Positions 46,923 through 57,170 of a DNA stretch of 64,000 bases are shown here, one piece after another (within the stretch, counting starts at the first letter, position 1; every line of letters starts with the position of its first letter). Origin of the DNA: Candidatus Opimibacter skivensis (GTDB lineage Bacteria > Bacteroidota > Bacteroidia > Chitinophagales > Saprospiraceae); NCBI GenBank assembly GCA_016721905.1, contig JADKHH010000001.1, positions 186,001 to 250,000 of the forward strand, read 5' to 3'. Position numbers and translations under genes: made by a program. The notes below the pieces were generated by a model. It had not been told where the DNA came from. It ran no database searches and saw only the letters and a list, made by a program, of their open reading frames with translations.

Positions 46923-49900
46923 TTAGTTTTGTAATTTTTGTTTAATCAATTCAATTTCTGACCGCAGCGCTTGAAGTTCTTCCTTGTATTGTCCTAATAC
47001 CTCGGCTTGACCTGACAGTATTGACTTCAGGTTTTCGTTCTCCTGACTCAGCTCCTGGACGGCCTTGACCAGGGGAACGGTGAATATGGCATATCGGAGG
47101 CCATACGTGTCATCCCCATTGGATGGCGGATTTACTCCATAGAAATCAAACTCAATATTTTTGGCAGCTGCTTCAACTTCCTGTGCGATAAAGCCAGTAT
47201 TGAGAACAGCTGATTTGTCTGCCCTAGCCTTTACAGTAGCCTCATCCGGGGCAATGTAGACCATATTACCGGAATCATCGCGCTCATAATCTTCCTGAAG
47301 ATGAGCTGCGATAGCCTCCACATCCATATGATAGGTGACCGGCCTTAATTGCCGGATAAAATCAGAATCAGGCACATTTGGCTTTATATCCTTTTTAAAT
47401 CGGGCGTCGGAGACATCCGTCCACGTAGCCCAGCCGCCTATTTCATTGATAGCTGAATTGCCGATTCTGATTTCATTGGAGGCCTGCACGGTTGCATTAT
47501 AACCTAACGCAGTCGTATTCGTGAACGCATCACCAGCTCCTATCGTCCGCGCCACAACCAATCGCCGTATTATTATTTCCAGTCGCAATATTGTCGAGAC
47601 AGTTACGGCCGACGGCAGTATTGTAATCGCCACTTGTGATAAAGGAACTCGCACTTGATCCGACACCTGTGTTATTGAAACCGGAGGTTAATGCCAACAA
47701 CGATTGCCTTCCAACAGCTGTATTTAGATATCCTGTTTGGTTATTATACATGGAAGAATCTCCAATGGCTACATTTTCATCTCCCTCGTTATCATAAAGA
47801 GAACGGTTACCAATCGCTACATTCCTATGACCCGTCACATTTGAAAATAATGCTAATCTACCCATGGCTACATTTTGTGAGCCAGTGGTATTCGTAAACA
47901 TAGACCTTTCCCCGACTGCAGTATTATAGGTACTATTTGTATTTGAGTACAAAGTGCTCTCTCCTATTCCAATATTACCTTCTCCGTTTGTATTTCTATA
48001 CAAAGCATCTACTCCAATTCCAATATTGGTCTTTCCACTCGTGTTAAGGGATAATGCGTTTGTTCCTGCAGCTATATTGCTAAATCCACTTAAGTTATTA
48101 GATAGTGAGCTTGGCCCGATTGAAATATTTTTGGTTCCCGTTGTATTATTGGTCAAACTATAAACACCAATGCCAATATTTGAATTTCCAGAAGTGTTAG
48201 ATTCTAATGCAGAAAAACCAATGGCAATATTTGAATTCCCAGCCGTATTTGAGTATAAGGATGATGGCCCAATACCAATATTATAATCGCCACTGGTATT
48301 TGAGTAAAGTGCCTTGACCGCAATAGCTACGTTATCGGTACCAGTTGTGTTGAAGTGGAGAGCATCAATTCCTAATGCCGTATTATTAATGCCGTATAGG
48401 TTTGAATTAGAGAGCAATGCAGAATCGCCGATGGCTAATGATTGATTACTGTCATTAATTCCTGCCACACTGCCTAAAAAGGTTATCCATGTTTGATTAT
48501 TAAAAAAAAAGAATTGATCCATATCCAAATCAAAAACAAGAAGTCCCTCCGCAGGTGCTTGAATAGCCAGGCGTTGAGCAGTGCTCATTCTTGGCACTAG
48601 CAAACCCTTGGTGGAGGAAGAAAGATCAAGTATCGCATTCGTATCAGGAGTAGATGTTCCAATACCAACGTAGCGTGAATTGAGTGTATGCATAGCATAT
48701 CCATCTACTACCCATTTGTCATCTGCAATAGATGAGAAACCTCCTCCGGGAATCGACTGGCTATATTCGGGAGCTAACACAGTAGGTCTGTATTGCCATA
48801 AATCATTACCACTACCTCCATCTGCAAGTTCACCTCTGGCTACATAACCTAATCCGCCTGCAACAGAAGCTGAAGTTCCTTTTCGGGGACTACCACCATA
48901 CGTTGTTTTTCTATCCAGTCATTCTCTTGAGGTAAATATTGCCAGAAATCATTCTCAAACTGGGAGGTAGCAGACTGCCCTGCCCCTACATATCCTTTCT
49001 GATCTATAACGAAACTAAATGCACCTCTACGTCCACCAGCTTCATAGCTTGAAATAGTTGTCCAGGCATCAGTCACTGGGTTATACTTGTAAAAATCAGA
49101 CAGATAATTAGGCAGATTATACCCCATCCCCATGTACCCAAAAGAGTCAATTGCAAACCCTACTGCTTCACTGCGTGTAATGCCAGGCAGTGCCGCCTTT
49201 GATGCCCAACTATTGGTGACAGGATTATAAGCCCACAAGTCATTGAATGTAACTGTCCCATTAAAACCTGTGCCCACGTAGGCTTTACCATCGATGACAA
49301 ACCCGCGGCCCCACGACGAGCTGCTCCTCCAAAATTGGCCTTCGGTGTCCATGTATCGGCAACTGGATCATACTCGTAGAAATCAAGTTTGTAGTTACTT
49401 GAATTGTTCCCAAGTCCTGCATAACCTTTACCCCCGATGGACATACCGATGGCATAATTTCGTACGCCACCTGGCATACTTGCTTTCTGCGTCCAAATAC
49501 CTGTCACCGTATTGTACTCCCACAGGTCATCATAATTGACGGAGCCATCACTTCCTGTACCTATGTAGACACTGGATCCAATACTAAATGAAAACGCATT
49601 CTCGCGGACACCCGGCCCATTAGTGTTTAATAACGTCCACACATTAGTCCCGATGGAATCACCAACTCCCACTTGCTTAAGCCCGCAATTCTTTATCCAG
49701 TAGACCCCATCATATAAATCAATGCATTGATCATCCATGTTAAATATCTGCAAACCAATTGCTGGATTAACGATTGCATCACGTTGAATGGTCGTCATCC
49801 GTGGCATGAGAAAACCCTTATTTGTAGAACTCAGATCCAGAATGGCATTGGTATCCGGGTCGGTAGTTCCTATACCCACATATTGCGCACTGGTGGGATG

Positions 49901-50467
49901 TATTGAAGGACCTTCGCTTGTCCATGACCCGCTGCAGTTTTTGTTCCAGTTGGCTCCATCATAAAGATCAACACATTGATCATCCGTATTAAAAAGCTGG
50001 AGTCCGACCGCAGGAGAAACGATCGCATCGCGTTGACTTGTCGACATCCGCGGCATGAGAAAACCTTTGTTTGTAGAACTTAGGTCCAGAATAGCACTGG
50101 TATCCGGATCGGTAGTTCCAATACCCACATATTGCGCGCTGGTGGGATGCATCGAAGGACCTTCACTTGTCCATGACCCACTGCAGTTTTTGTTCCAGTT
50201 GGCTCCATCATATAGATCAATACATTGATCATCCGTATTAAAAAGCTGGAGCCCGACCGCAGGAGAAACGATCGCATCTCGTTGACTTGTCGACATCCTG
50301 GGCATAAGGAATCCCTTGTGTGAGGATGATAGCTCCAGGATGGATGACGAATCAGGCATCACTGTGCCGATGCCGACCTGGGCAGAGAGATTGAATACGA
50401 GGAGAAAATGGAATGTAAGACTGAAAGTCAGTATGAGGGCAATACGATTTACCTTGGTGTACTTCAT
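46923..50467 (-). CDS. Large surface protein: tandem repeats, Kelch-like, LbR/YadA-head-like repeats and S74 chaperone, with three frameshifts
   Basis: Combined frames give about 1180 residues. In order: signal peptide (start 50467; cut after FNLSAQ), repeats of 83 residues (VGIGTT.PD, KGFLMPRMSTSQRDAI), Kelch-like repeats (LWEYNTVTGIWTQKASMPGG), another VGIGTSTPDTNAILDL unit, about fourteen 17-residue NIGIGxxSLxxNTxG repeats, and a C-terminal peptidase S74 intramolecular chaperone (SDARFKKDIKP) with a coiled-coil tail. Frameshifts are near 49300 (AAA run, base missing), 48895 (base missing) and 47547 (one extra G). S74 normally trimerises and cleaves itself from fibres. It is probably a surface fibre or adhesin, not phage, as no phage genes are near. 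Confidence 0.8.
47560..48420 (-). repeat. About fourteen 51-bp (17-aa) LbR-type repeats
   Basis: On the minus strand the protein repeats the pattern G-x-x-N-x-x-I/V-G-x-x-x-L-x-x-N-T-x every 17 residues, for example GDYNIGIGPSSLYSNTA then GNSNIAIGFSALESNTS. Such left-handed beta-roll repeats form the stalk or head of trimeric fibres. The repeats lie inside the S74 protein and are the part most prone to copy-number change. Confidence 0.85.
49690..50377 (-). repeat. 249-bp tandem repeats in the surface protein
   Basis: Two full and one partial unit of 83 codons (boundaries near 50377, 50129 and 49880) are nearly identical at DNA level: the segment reading GGTAGTTCC on the plus strand recurs exactly 249 bases apart (49862 and 50111). 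Near-identity suggests recent duplication or gene conversion. Copy number here may also be mis-assembled. Confidence 0.85.
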
Positions 50468-50485
50468 GTGACTAGACTTTTGAAT

Positions 50486-50493
50486 CAAATCTA
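50486..50493 (-). promoter_or_regulatory. Bacteroidota -7 box (TAGATTTG, minus strand)
   Basis: TAGATTTG on the minus strand matches TAnnTTTG and lies 18 bases before the ATG at 50467. An earlier ATG at 50488 overlaps the box, which is why 50467 is preferred as the start of the surface protein. No clear -33 TTG is seen. Confidence 0.48.
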
Positions 50494-50681
50494 ATCAGGC
50501 TGTTTTCGCTATGTATGGGTGAACAGTAAACAGCACAATCGGCTTAGTAGAAATCGCATACCAGCCAGTCTTCTGCATTTATGATATTTGCAGTGAGGCC
50601 GTTATAAATGAGCCACAAAAGCTTAAGGAATCATTTATAAGTCTTCGACTAACTCATCACTTTTCACTCTTCGCTTTTCAC

Positions 50682-51874
50682 TTAATTGTATTCAACCACC
50701 GGCTCGTTCGCATCACCCGTGTTGATCACCACCTTTGCAGCTTCATCAGAGCGTCTGACTTCACCAAGGATGCTCGCCTGGACGCCAAAAGCAGATGCGA
50801 GATCGAGGATAGCAGGGGCCGATTTTTATCCACAAAGAGCATCATCCGGATGCCCATGTTAAACACCTTGTACATCTCAGCGAGGGATGTGTTTGAAGCC
50901 TTGCGGATCAAGTCAAACAAAACAGGTGTAGGCGGCACATTGTCGATGTGCACGGCAAGATTAGGCGCTATAAACTTGAGCACTTTGCTATAAGCACCGC
51001 CTGTACAATGAATGATGCCTTGTATTTCACTTCTATATTCCCTGATGACAGGCATTAAGATCGGCAGGAATGTGCGGGTAGGTGACAGGAGTAATTTTCC
51101 AACGTTGATTTCTTCGTTGCCTACGTTTACCTTATCGGTGAGTTGCCATGGTCCATTATAGACATAACGAATGTCCGTCTCCGGGCTGAAGCTCTCGGGA
51201 TATTTGGCGGCATACATGTGATGTAACATATCATGACGGGCAGATGTCAATCCATTGCTGCCTATTCCGCTGTTGTGCTCGGCTTCATAGTTCGCCTTGC
51301 CATCTGAGGCAAGTCCAATGATGACGGCAGCGGGTGTGATTTGATTCACGATGAGCTCTTTGCGCGGCATGCGGCCAAATGCGGTGATCCCTACGTCGAT
51401 AGTCCTTACAATATCGCCGGTATCAGCCGTTTCACCACCTGCATGTTTGATTGATATACCTCTTTCGCCCATAGCCTCCACAAAGGCGATAGTCCCCTCG
51501 ATGATCTCTTCAATCACTTCCCCGGGAATCAGGTGTTTGTTTCGTGCGATGGTATTGGAAATCAGGATATCATCCAGGCATCCACAACAAGCCATGTCAT
51601 CGAGATTCATCACAAGGGCATCCTGGGCGATCCCCCTCCAGACAGAAATATCACCAGTTTCCTTCCAGTACAAATAAGCCAGACTGGTTTTGGTACCCGC
51701 TGTGTCAGCATGCATGATATTGCAGAAATCTGCGTCACCTCCGGCGACATCTGGCAGTATTTTGCAGAAAGCGTTAGGGTACAACCCTTTATCTAGATTT
51801 CGGATGGCATGGTGGACTTCTTTCTTCGAAGCTGAGGCACCACGCTGGTCATATTTTTCCACTTCAGGGGTCAT
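50682..51874 (-). CDS. purM: AIR synthase (phosphoribosylformylglycinamidine cyclo-ligase), one frameshift
   Basis: The main frame (51874-50726) shows PurM landmarks: a glycine-rich NIMHADTAGTKTSLAY, DDMACCGC with metal-binding aspartates, IKHAGGETADTGD and VFNMGIRMM. Near 50823-50827 (a T5 run on the plus strand) one base is missing. After correction the protein continues with SAPAILDLASAFGVQ ... VVEYN and stops at 50682, giving ~397 residues. It closes the imidazole ring in purine synthesis. It is isolated from other purine genes here. The sequence diverges from E. coli-type PurM but fits the Bacteroidota form. Confidence 0.85.
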
Positions 51875-52287
51875 TGTTACGGCAAAGATGCACTAATTTC
51901 ATGCAACTGGAAATCAGGCTTTTGCTTTTTTGGTATATAAATTGCTTAAGTAGCAGAAATCGCCATTGCGATCTGTTAAAACCAATCTGAGGCCACCTCT
52001 CTCTGTTGACTGGGGTGGTTTTTTTTATGGTGGGCCTTCGGCCCTACCGACATTTATCCCCTACGGGGAAGGTTACCGACATGCAGCCCCTATGGGGCAT
52101 TGATTTCGAAATTCGCCAGTTCATCATAATCCAATGCAACCTGCTTGTCGATAAATTAAAGTCAAAAGAATCAACCTTGCCCCATCGGGGCTATATGTCG
52201 GTAACAAAGAGGTAGGAAGAATCTAGCTTGCCCCGTAGGGGCTATATGTCGGTTAACTTGCCCTGTAGGGGCAACACCAAATCAAGA
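51875..52287. other. Intergenic region with REP-like units, left of the RAYT gene
   Basis: No gene is seen. It contains a plus-strand hairpin (GCCACCTC/GGGGTGG, about 51992-52019) followed by eight T, a small GGGCC-TTC-GGCCC hairpin, and five REP-like units that are listed separately. The rest, next to purM, holds only an A+T-rich leader. Confidence 0.6.
52046..52275. repeat. REP-like palindromic units, left cluster (mixed orientation)
   Basis: Two plus-orientation units start near 52046 (TACCGACATTTATCCCCTAC...) and 52073 (TTACCGACATGCAGCCCC...). Two minus-orientation units (GCCCC...GGGGC then TATATGTCGGT) lie near 52176-52204 and 52227-52255, and a partial unit (TTGCCCTGTAGGGGCAA) near 52258-52274. 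Each unit has a 5-bp stem, GCCCC/GGGGC, and a fixed TACCGACAT foot. Arms vary by compensating or tolerated changes, typical of REP elements mobilised by RAYT transposases. Confidence 0.82.
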
Positions 52288-52749
52288 TTATTCCGGCAGC
52301 TTGATACAATAATTCTGATCATAGTCAATCCCGAATTCATCCAATAGTTCTTTATATTCCTCCAGGAATGATTTTTTTCTATGATGCGTTTCCTGATTTT
52401 CAATGTACGTGGCTACTACATTAACAAGAGATTTTGTGTATGAAAAAGCACCATAACCTTCCTGCCAGCGAAATTGCTTTTCAGTCAACTTGTTTGAATT
52501 GATCCATTCAGAAGCTTCTTTTTTTACGATGCCGACTAAGTCCGAAAGAGATTGATGGGGTCTGAACCCGAACAGGAAATGGATATGGTCCGGCATACTG
52601 TTTATGGCTAGCAATTTATGCTTGTGATTTTGAATAATACCAGTCATGTATTTGTGAAGACTATGTTTCCATTCCGGATGTATGAGTGCCTGCCGATATT
52701 TAACTGCGGTTACAACTTGGATGTGTATTTGGGTATAGGTGTTCGCCAT
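52288..52749 (-). CDS. REP-associated tyrosine transposase (Y1/HUH, RAYT; IS200-like)
   Basis: This 153-residue single-domain HUH nuclease has the metal-binding H55-I-H57 in SMPDHIHFLF and the nucleophile Y115 in VVATYIENQETHH. It is surrounded on both sides by REP-like palindromes, which mark it as a RAYT and not a mobile IS200 element. RAYTs cut and join single-stranded DNA at REP hairpins with a guide tetranucleotide. The frame is intact and uninterrupted. No tnpB or second transposase gene and no target-site duplication are seen. Confidence 0.87.
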   Translation of the reverse strand: MANTYTQIHIQVVTAVKYRQALIHPEWKHSLHKYMTGIIQNHKHKLLAINSMPDHIHFLFGFRPHQSLSDLVGIVKKEASEWINSNKLTEKQFRWQEGYGAFSYTKSLVNVVATYIENQETHHRKKSFLEEYKELLDEFGIDYDQNYCIKLPE

Positions 52750-53209
52750 GACTAAAAAGTTTTTAAATAAAATGATGTCATCAGTATAGTGTCTTGAGAT
52801 ACCTGAAACTACCCGAAATGTGACCGATGTAGCTTACGAGTAAGATTTTTTACCGACATGTAGCCCCTACGGGGCATGTTACCGACATATAGCCACTATG
52901 GGGCAGCGGCTGTTTCTTTGACTGCCTCTGAGGCTACCATCCCCTGGGGCGTACTTGTTTCGATGTTACCGACATGTAGCCTCTACGAGGCATGTTACCG
53001 ACATATAGCCCCGATGGGGCATGACTTATGTTCCATTTTCGATGTTACCGACATGTAGCCCCTACGGGGCATGTTACCGACATATAGCCCCGATGGGGCA
53101 AGATGCATGTTGCTTGTTTCTTTGTTACCGACATGTAGCCTCTACGGGGCATATTACCGACATATATAGCCCGATGGAGCAAGTGCATGTTGCTTGTTTT
53201 GTTTTTAGC
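52750..53209. other. Intergenic region with REP dimers, right of the RAYT gene
   Basis: This 460-base spacer has no gene. Its first ~100 bases contain the upstream region of the RAYT gene and one decayed unit (CCGATGTAGCTTACGAG, about 52823). The rest is the array of four REP dimers listed separately, with A/T-rich links such as ATGCATGTTGCTTGTTT that also partly repeat. Confidence 0.6.
52850..53181. repeat. Array of four REP dimers (BIME-like), right cluster
   Basis: Eight units, all in the same orientation, start near 52850, 52879, 52966, 52995, 53045, 53074, 53125 and 53154. They form four pairs with an internal spacing of 29 bases. First members carry TTACCGACATGTAGCCCCTA, second members TTACCGACATATAGCCCCGA, each then closed by GGGGCA. 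Dimer-to-dimer distances are 116, 79 and 80 bases. The last unit has an extra TA and a broken stem. This is a BIME-like arrangement, with two unit types alternating. Confidence 0.87.
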
Positions 53210-54483
53210 CTAGAGGCAGGGGTGAGGCTCTCTTATAGCAAAGTAGTCAGCGGGGACAGATATGCTTTTAATGGATCCACTCTCCCATGTTTTAATCCAT
53301 TCTTGTGGATAGAAGCCAAGCGCATTGACGATGACGTCTTCAAATTTGTAAGGATGGGCTGTCGCAACGATGATACCCTTACCTCCGTTTTCTTTCAACA
53401 TATGCCACGCTGTTGCTGTATGCGGATCCAGTAAGTAATGATGGTTATGCCAGGCATCGCGGATACCTTCCAGGATTTGTGTATCTGAAACAGATTGTGC
53501 ACGGAAGTCAACTAGTCGATTTCTATATTGATGCTGTTGTAAATACTGAAGCCTCACAAAATTGCTTGGATCATTTACGTCCATTGCATTTGCCAAAGTA
53601 GATACAGTATTTCCGGTGCATATTTGCCGGATGATAAAAATCTGGGGATCGTATCATTCGCATTATGTGCTGCTAATATTTCTTTAAATGTCATCCCCAA
53701 ATCATGCATCAGGAATGCAGCAGCGATATTGCCATAATTACCACTGGGAATACATAAAGTACTTTCAATCCCCTGCTTTCGAATCTCACGCCATGCTATT
53801 GCATAAAAATCATCTGGGGTAGCCACCTGGCGATATTAATAGAGTTAGCACTGGTGATATTGATTTTGGAACGAAGTGTCTCATCATTAAATGCTTTTTA
53901 ACCATGTGCTGACAGTCATCAAAGCTTCCATCAACCGCAAGGGCAATAATGTTGCCTCCCATGCCTGCAATCTGCATTTCCTGCAGTGGCGAAATTTTCC
54001 TTTCGGATAAAGGATGACTACTTTGATGCCTGGCTGATTATAGAAACCATTTGCCACCGCACCACCAGTATCTCCAGATGTAGCCACAAGGATAATAGTT
54101 TCTTTAGCTTGGTCAGTCCATTGGGATAAGCATCCGGCTAGAAATCTTGCACCCACATCTTTAAAAGCCCATGTAGGTCCGTGAAATAATTCCAAAACAT
54201 AGATGCCTGTTTCACTTATCTGATTAACAGGAATGTCAAATTGAAATGTATGATCAATGACAGCGCTGAGCTGTGCATCTGAAAGGTCATCGCTTACAAA
54301 TGGATGGAGCAAGGGATATGCAAGATCCCTGATGCTGAATGAATCCATCTTATCAAAAAAAGTAGCCTCCACCTGTGGCAACATCTCCGGAACATATAAA
54401 CCTCCTCCAGGTGCAAGGCCTTTCAGCACAGCTTCTTTAAATCCAACCCTGACATTGGTGTTATCTGTACTGATGTATTTCAT
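53210..54483 (-). CDS. thrC: Threonine synthase, four frameshifts
   Basis: Frames at 54483-53995, around 53890, 53826-53620 and 53596-53210 join into a ~425-residue ThrC: MKYISTDNTNVRVGF start (54483), Schiff-base lysine in PTWAFKDVGARF, VATSGDTGGAVANGF, IPSGNYGNIAAAF and STLANAMDVNDPSNF. Frame changes fall at a T-run (53995-53998), a T-run (53895-53899), an A-run (53805-53809), each needing one base added, and near 53612. It converts O-phosphohomoserine to threonine. It follows thrA after 4 bases; a homoserine kinase (thrB), often between them in Bacteroidota, is absent. Confidence 0.85.
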
Positions 54484-54487
54484 CGGG

Positions 54488-56939
54488 TTATACGTTAGCA
54501 ATAGAAATCACATCCGCCAATACGCCTGATGCAGTTACATCCGGGCCTGCACCAGCGCCGGCAATGACCATAGGCCTTTGTGTGTAGCGATCCGTCCAGA
54601 TCAGTATGATATTGTCAGTGCCTTTCAGATGGTACGCCGGATGGGTGCTGTCAATCTCTTCAAGTCCCGTAGACACTTTACCCTTATCAAGTGTTGCCAT
54701 GTATCTCCACCTCTTATTTTGCGAAGCTAATTTGATCCGATCCGCTTCAAAACGTTCATCCAGCGCCTCCAGGTTTTTATGGAGTTGATTCCATTCATCT
54801 GTGGCTAAAGTATTGGATGGCAGGAAAGGTTTATTTTCAATATCATCCATCTCCAGTGTGAGGCCGGCTTCGCGGGACAGGATCAGGATTTTCCGCATGA
54901 CATCTTTGCCACTTAGATCAAGTGCAGGGTTAGGTTCTGTATAACCTTTCTCCCTGGCTTCGGTGACCGCAACTGAAAACAAACAACCATCGCTCCCTAC
55001 CCTATCAAATATATAATTCAAGCTGCCTGATAAGACAGCTTCAATACGATGAATCCTGTCACCGGTCAGCACCAGGTCACGTATCGTCTTGATCACCGGC
55101 AATCCTGCACCAACATTGGTTTCATTCAGAAACTTAACATTATGTGTCAGGGCAAGTTCTTTCATATGCCTGTATACGTGGTAAGGTGCTGAGGCTGCAA
55201 TTTTATTGGCCGTCACCACATGGACGCTTGACGCAAGCATATCCGGATATATTTCACTCACCTCCTCAGAAGCTGTCACATCAATCAGGATACTATTCCG
55301 GAGATTAAATGACTTAATATCACTTCTCCATTCCGAAAGATTCCGCACTGCCCTTTTCCTGAAGGGTATTCATCCACACCGTCAGATCAATACCATTGGG
55401 TTCGAGCAACATTTTTTTACTGTTAGCGATACCACATACTTTGATATCCAGGTTGCCTGCTTCGAGAAAAGATCGTTGTGCGGTGGCAATCTGCTGGATC
55501 AGCGTTGCACCAACATTGCCGGCTCCTAATAAAAAGAGATGAATGGTTTTATACCTGGAGAGAAAGAATCCTTCATGCAGGACATTCAACGCCTTGGCTA
55601 TATTGTGTTGATTGATGACAAACGAAACATTACGCTCCGTGGCGCCCTGGGCAATGGCCCTGATGTTGATACCATTCTCGCCAAGCAGGCTGAAGATTTT
55701 ACCAGCGACTCCTGATCGCTCTCTCATTCCATCACCAACGACCGCTACCAGGCCCAGATCATATTCTATGTGTACCGGATCGATTTTAGAGGAAGCCAAT
55801 TCAAACTCATAAGCTTGTTCAATGGCGTGTTGTGCTTTGCCAGCATCCGCTCTTGTGACAGCAAAGCAAATGCTGTGTTCAGAAGATGACTGTGTAATAA
55901 AAAGAATATTGATACGCTCTTGCGCAAGTGCGTGAAACATCCGCTCTGCAATACCCGGAACGCCAATCATCCCAGTGCCTGAAATGGTAATCAGGGCTAT
56001 GTCCTGAATAGAGGTCAGCCCTTTTACATAATAAGGTCCATGCTGAGGATGTTTTGATATCGTCGTGCCCGGATGTTCGGGCTGAAATGAATTCTTTATA
56101 ATGATCGGAATCTGCTTTGCCATAGCCGGTTGAATCGTCGGCGGATAGATCACCTTAGCCCCGAAATAACTCAACTCCATAGCTTCCTCGTAGCTCATCT
56201 CCGGAATTGTGATCGTATCGCGCACCAGTCGTGGGTCAGCCGACATCATTCCATTGACATCGGTCCATATCTCAAGTGCTTCCGCATCAAGTGCGCCTGC
56301 GAAAATGGCGGCTGTATAATCTGATCCTCCGCGTCCTAACGTAGTGCTTTCCCCTGTGTTACTCCTGGCGATGTAACCAGGAGCTATAAATAACCGGGTT
56401 CCGCTGACGATTTCTTCCTTTATTCGCTTGTTGGTGGTTGGAAAATCTACACGGGCTGACAGGTATTGATTGTCTGTCACAATCGTCTTTCTGCTATCCA
56501 CCCAGGTAGGTGAAAGCCCTTCATGTTCCATAGGTGCTGCTACTATCCGGGAGGACAGGAGTTCACCATAACTCATGATATGGGCCTTGGTCTTGGCTGT
56601 CAGATCTCCAACAAGGAACAGCCCTTTACAAATCTCTCCAAGCCGCTGAATGGGTTCCCTGACCTGGACGATAAGTTTGGAGGAAACCAAAGGTGAAAAA
56701 GGAATAGAACCAATACACTCATCATGTCTCCTGGCGATAGCCTCAACGACTGCCTTAAAGGACTCATCCTGCGCTGCTGCCTTATTGCAGGCCTCCTCGA
56801 GAAGATTAGTCACACCGGACATCGCAGATACCACTACTACCACCGGGCTATGCTCAGCGCGCTTCCTCACAATACTGATCAGTTGGAGGATACGCTCTGC
56901 GCTCCCAACTGATGTGCCTCCAAATTTCATTACGATCAT
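54488..56939 (-). CDS. thrA: Bifunctional aspartokinase/homoserine dehydrogenase, one frameshift
   Basis: About 816 residues after joining two frames at ~55330-55348. The aspartokinase half (VMKFGGTSVGSAERI start, GGSDYTAAIFAGALDA) is followed by ACT-type regulatory domains (GVPGIAERMFHALA, GVAGKIFSLLGENGINIRAI). The homoserine dehydrogenase half has LLGAGNVGATL, VVTANKIAAS and NVGAGLPVIKTIRD. The same chain catalyses the first and third steps from aspartate to threonine, and the ACT domains imply threonine feedback. It is the first gene of a thrA-thrC operon with its own promoter box. Confidence 0.9.
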
Positions 56940-56971
56940 AGCCGTTAAGGGTTATAGTTTGTCACAAGGTG

Positions 56972-56979
56972 CAAAAATA
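56972..56979 (-). promoter_or_regulatory. Bacteroidota -7 box for thrA-thrC (TATTTTTG, minus strand)
   Basis: TATTTTTG on the minus strand matches TAnnTTTG and lies 32 bases upstream of the thrA ATG. No TTG is found at the ideal -33 distance. No leader-peptide or attenuator hairpin was recognised in the short leader. Confidence 0.5.
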
Positions 56980-57170
56980 GCCCATACAGCGGCAGCAGGT
57001 ATGGATCAAACCGTTATTCAAATCTTAAAGCCGCTTCAAATAACTATCAAGCAATTCTTTGCCATTTGCTTAATGTCTTGACTATCAACTGAGCTACTTA
57101 ATCATCAAGCGGTTATTAGAGGCAGCCTTAAAGCCGTATTTTAGGGCTTTATTAAACTAATCTTCGCGGA

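Noticed and set aside
46923..50467. Prophage tail-fibre gene
   Set aside because: Only the S74 domain is phage-like; the gene has a signal peptide, Kelch and LbR repeats, and no phage structural, lysis or integrase genes are nearby.
52288..52749. Active IS200/IS605 insertion sequence
   Set aside because: No tnpB gene, no element-end hairpins distinct from the REP units and no duplication of the locus; the REP surroundings indicate a domesticated RAYT.
52850..53181. CRISPR-like spaced repeats
   Set aside because: Units are short palindromes in 29-base dimers with links that themselves repeat, spacing is uneven, no cas genes are near, and the adjacent RAYT gene explains them as REP elements.
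56650..57081. Plus-strand reading frame of 143 codons
   Set aside because: It is antisense to the aspartokinase part of thrA and its promoter, and has no domain.
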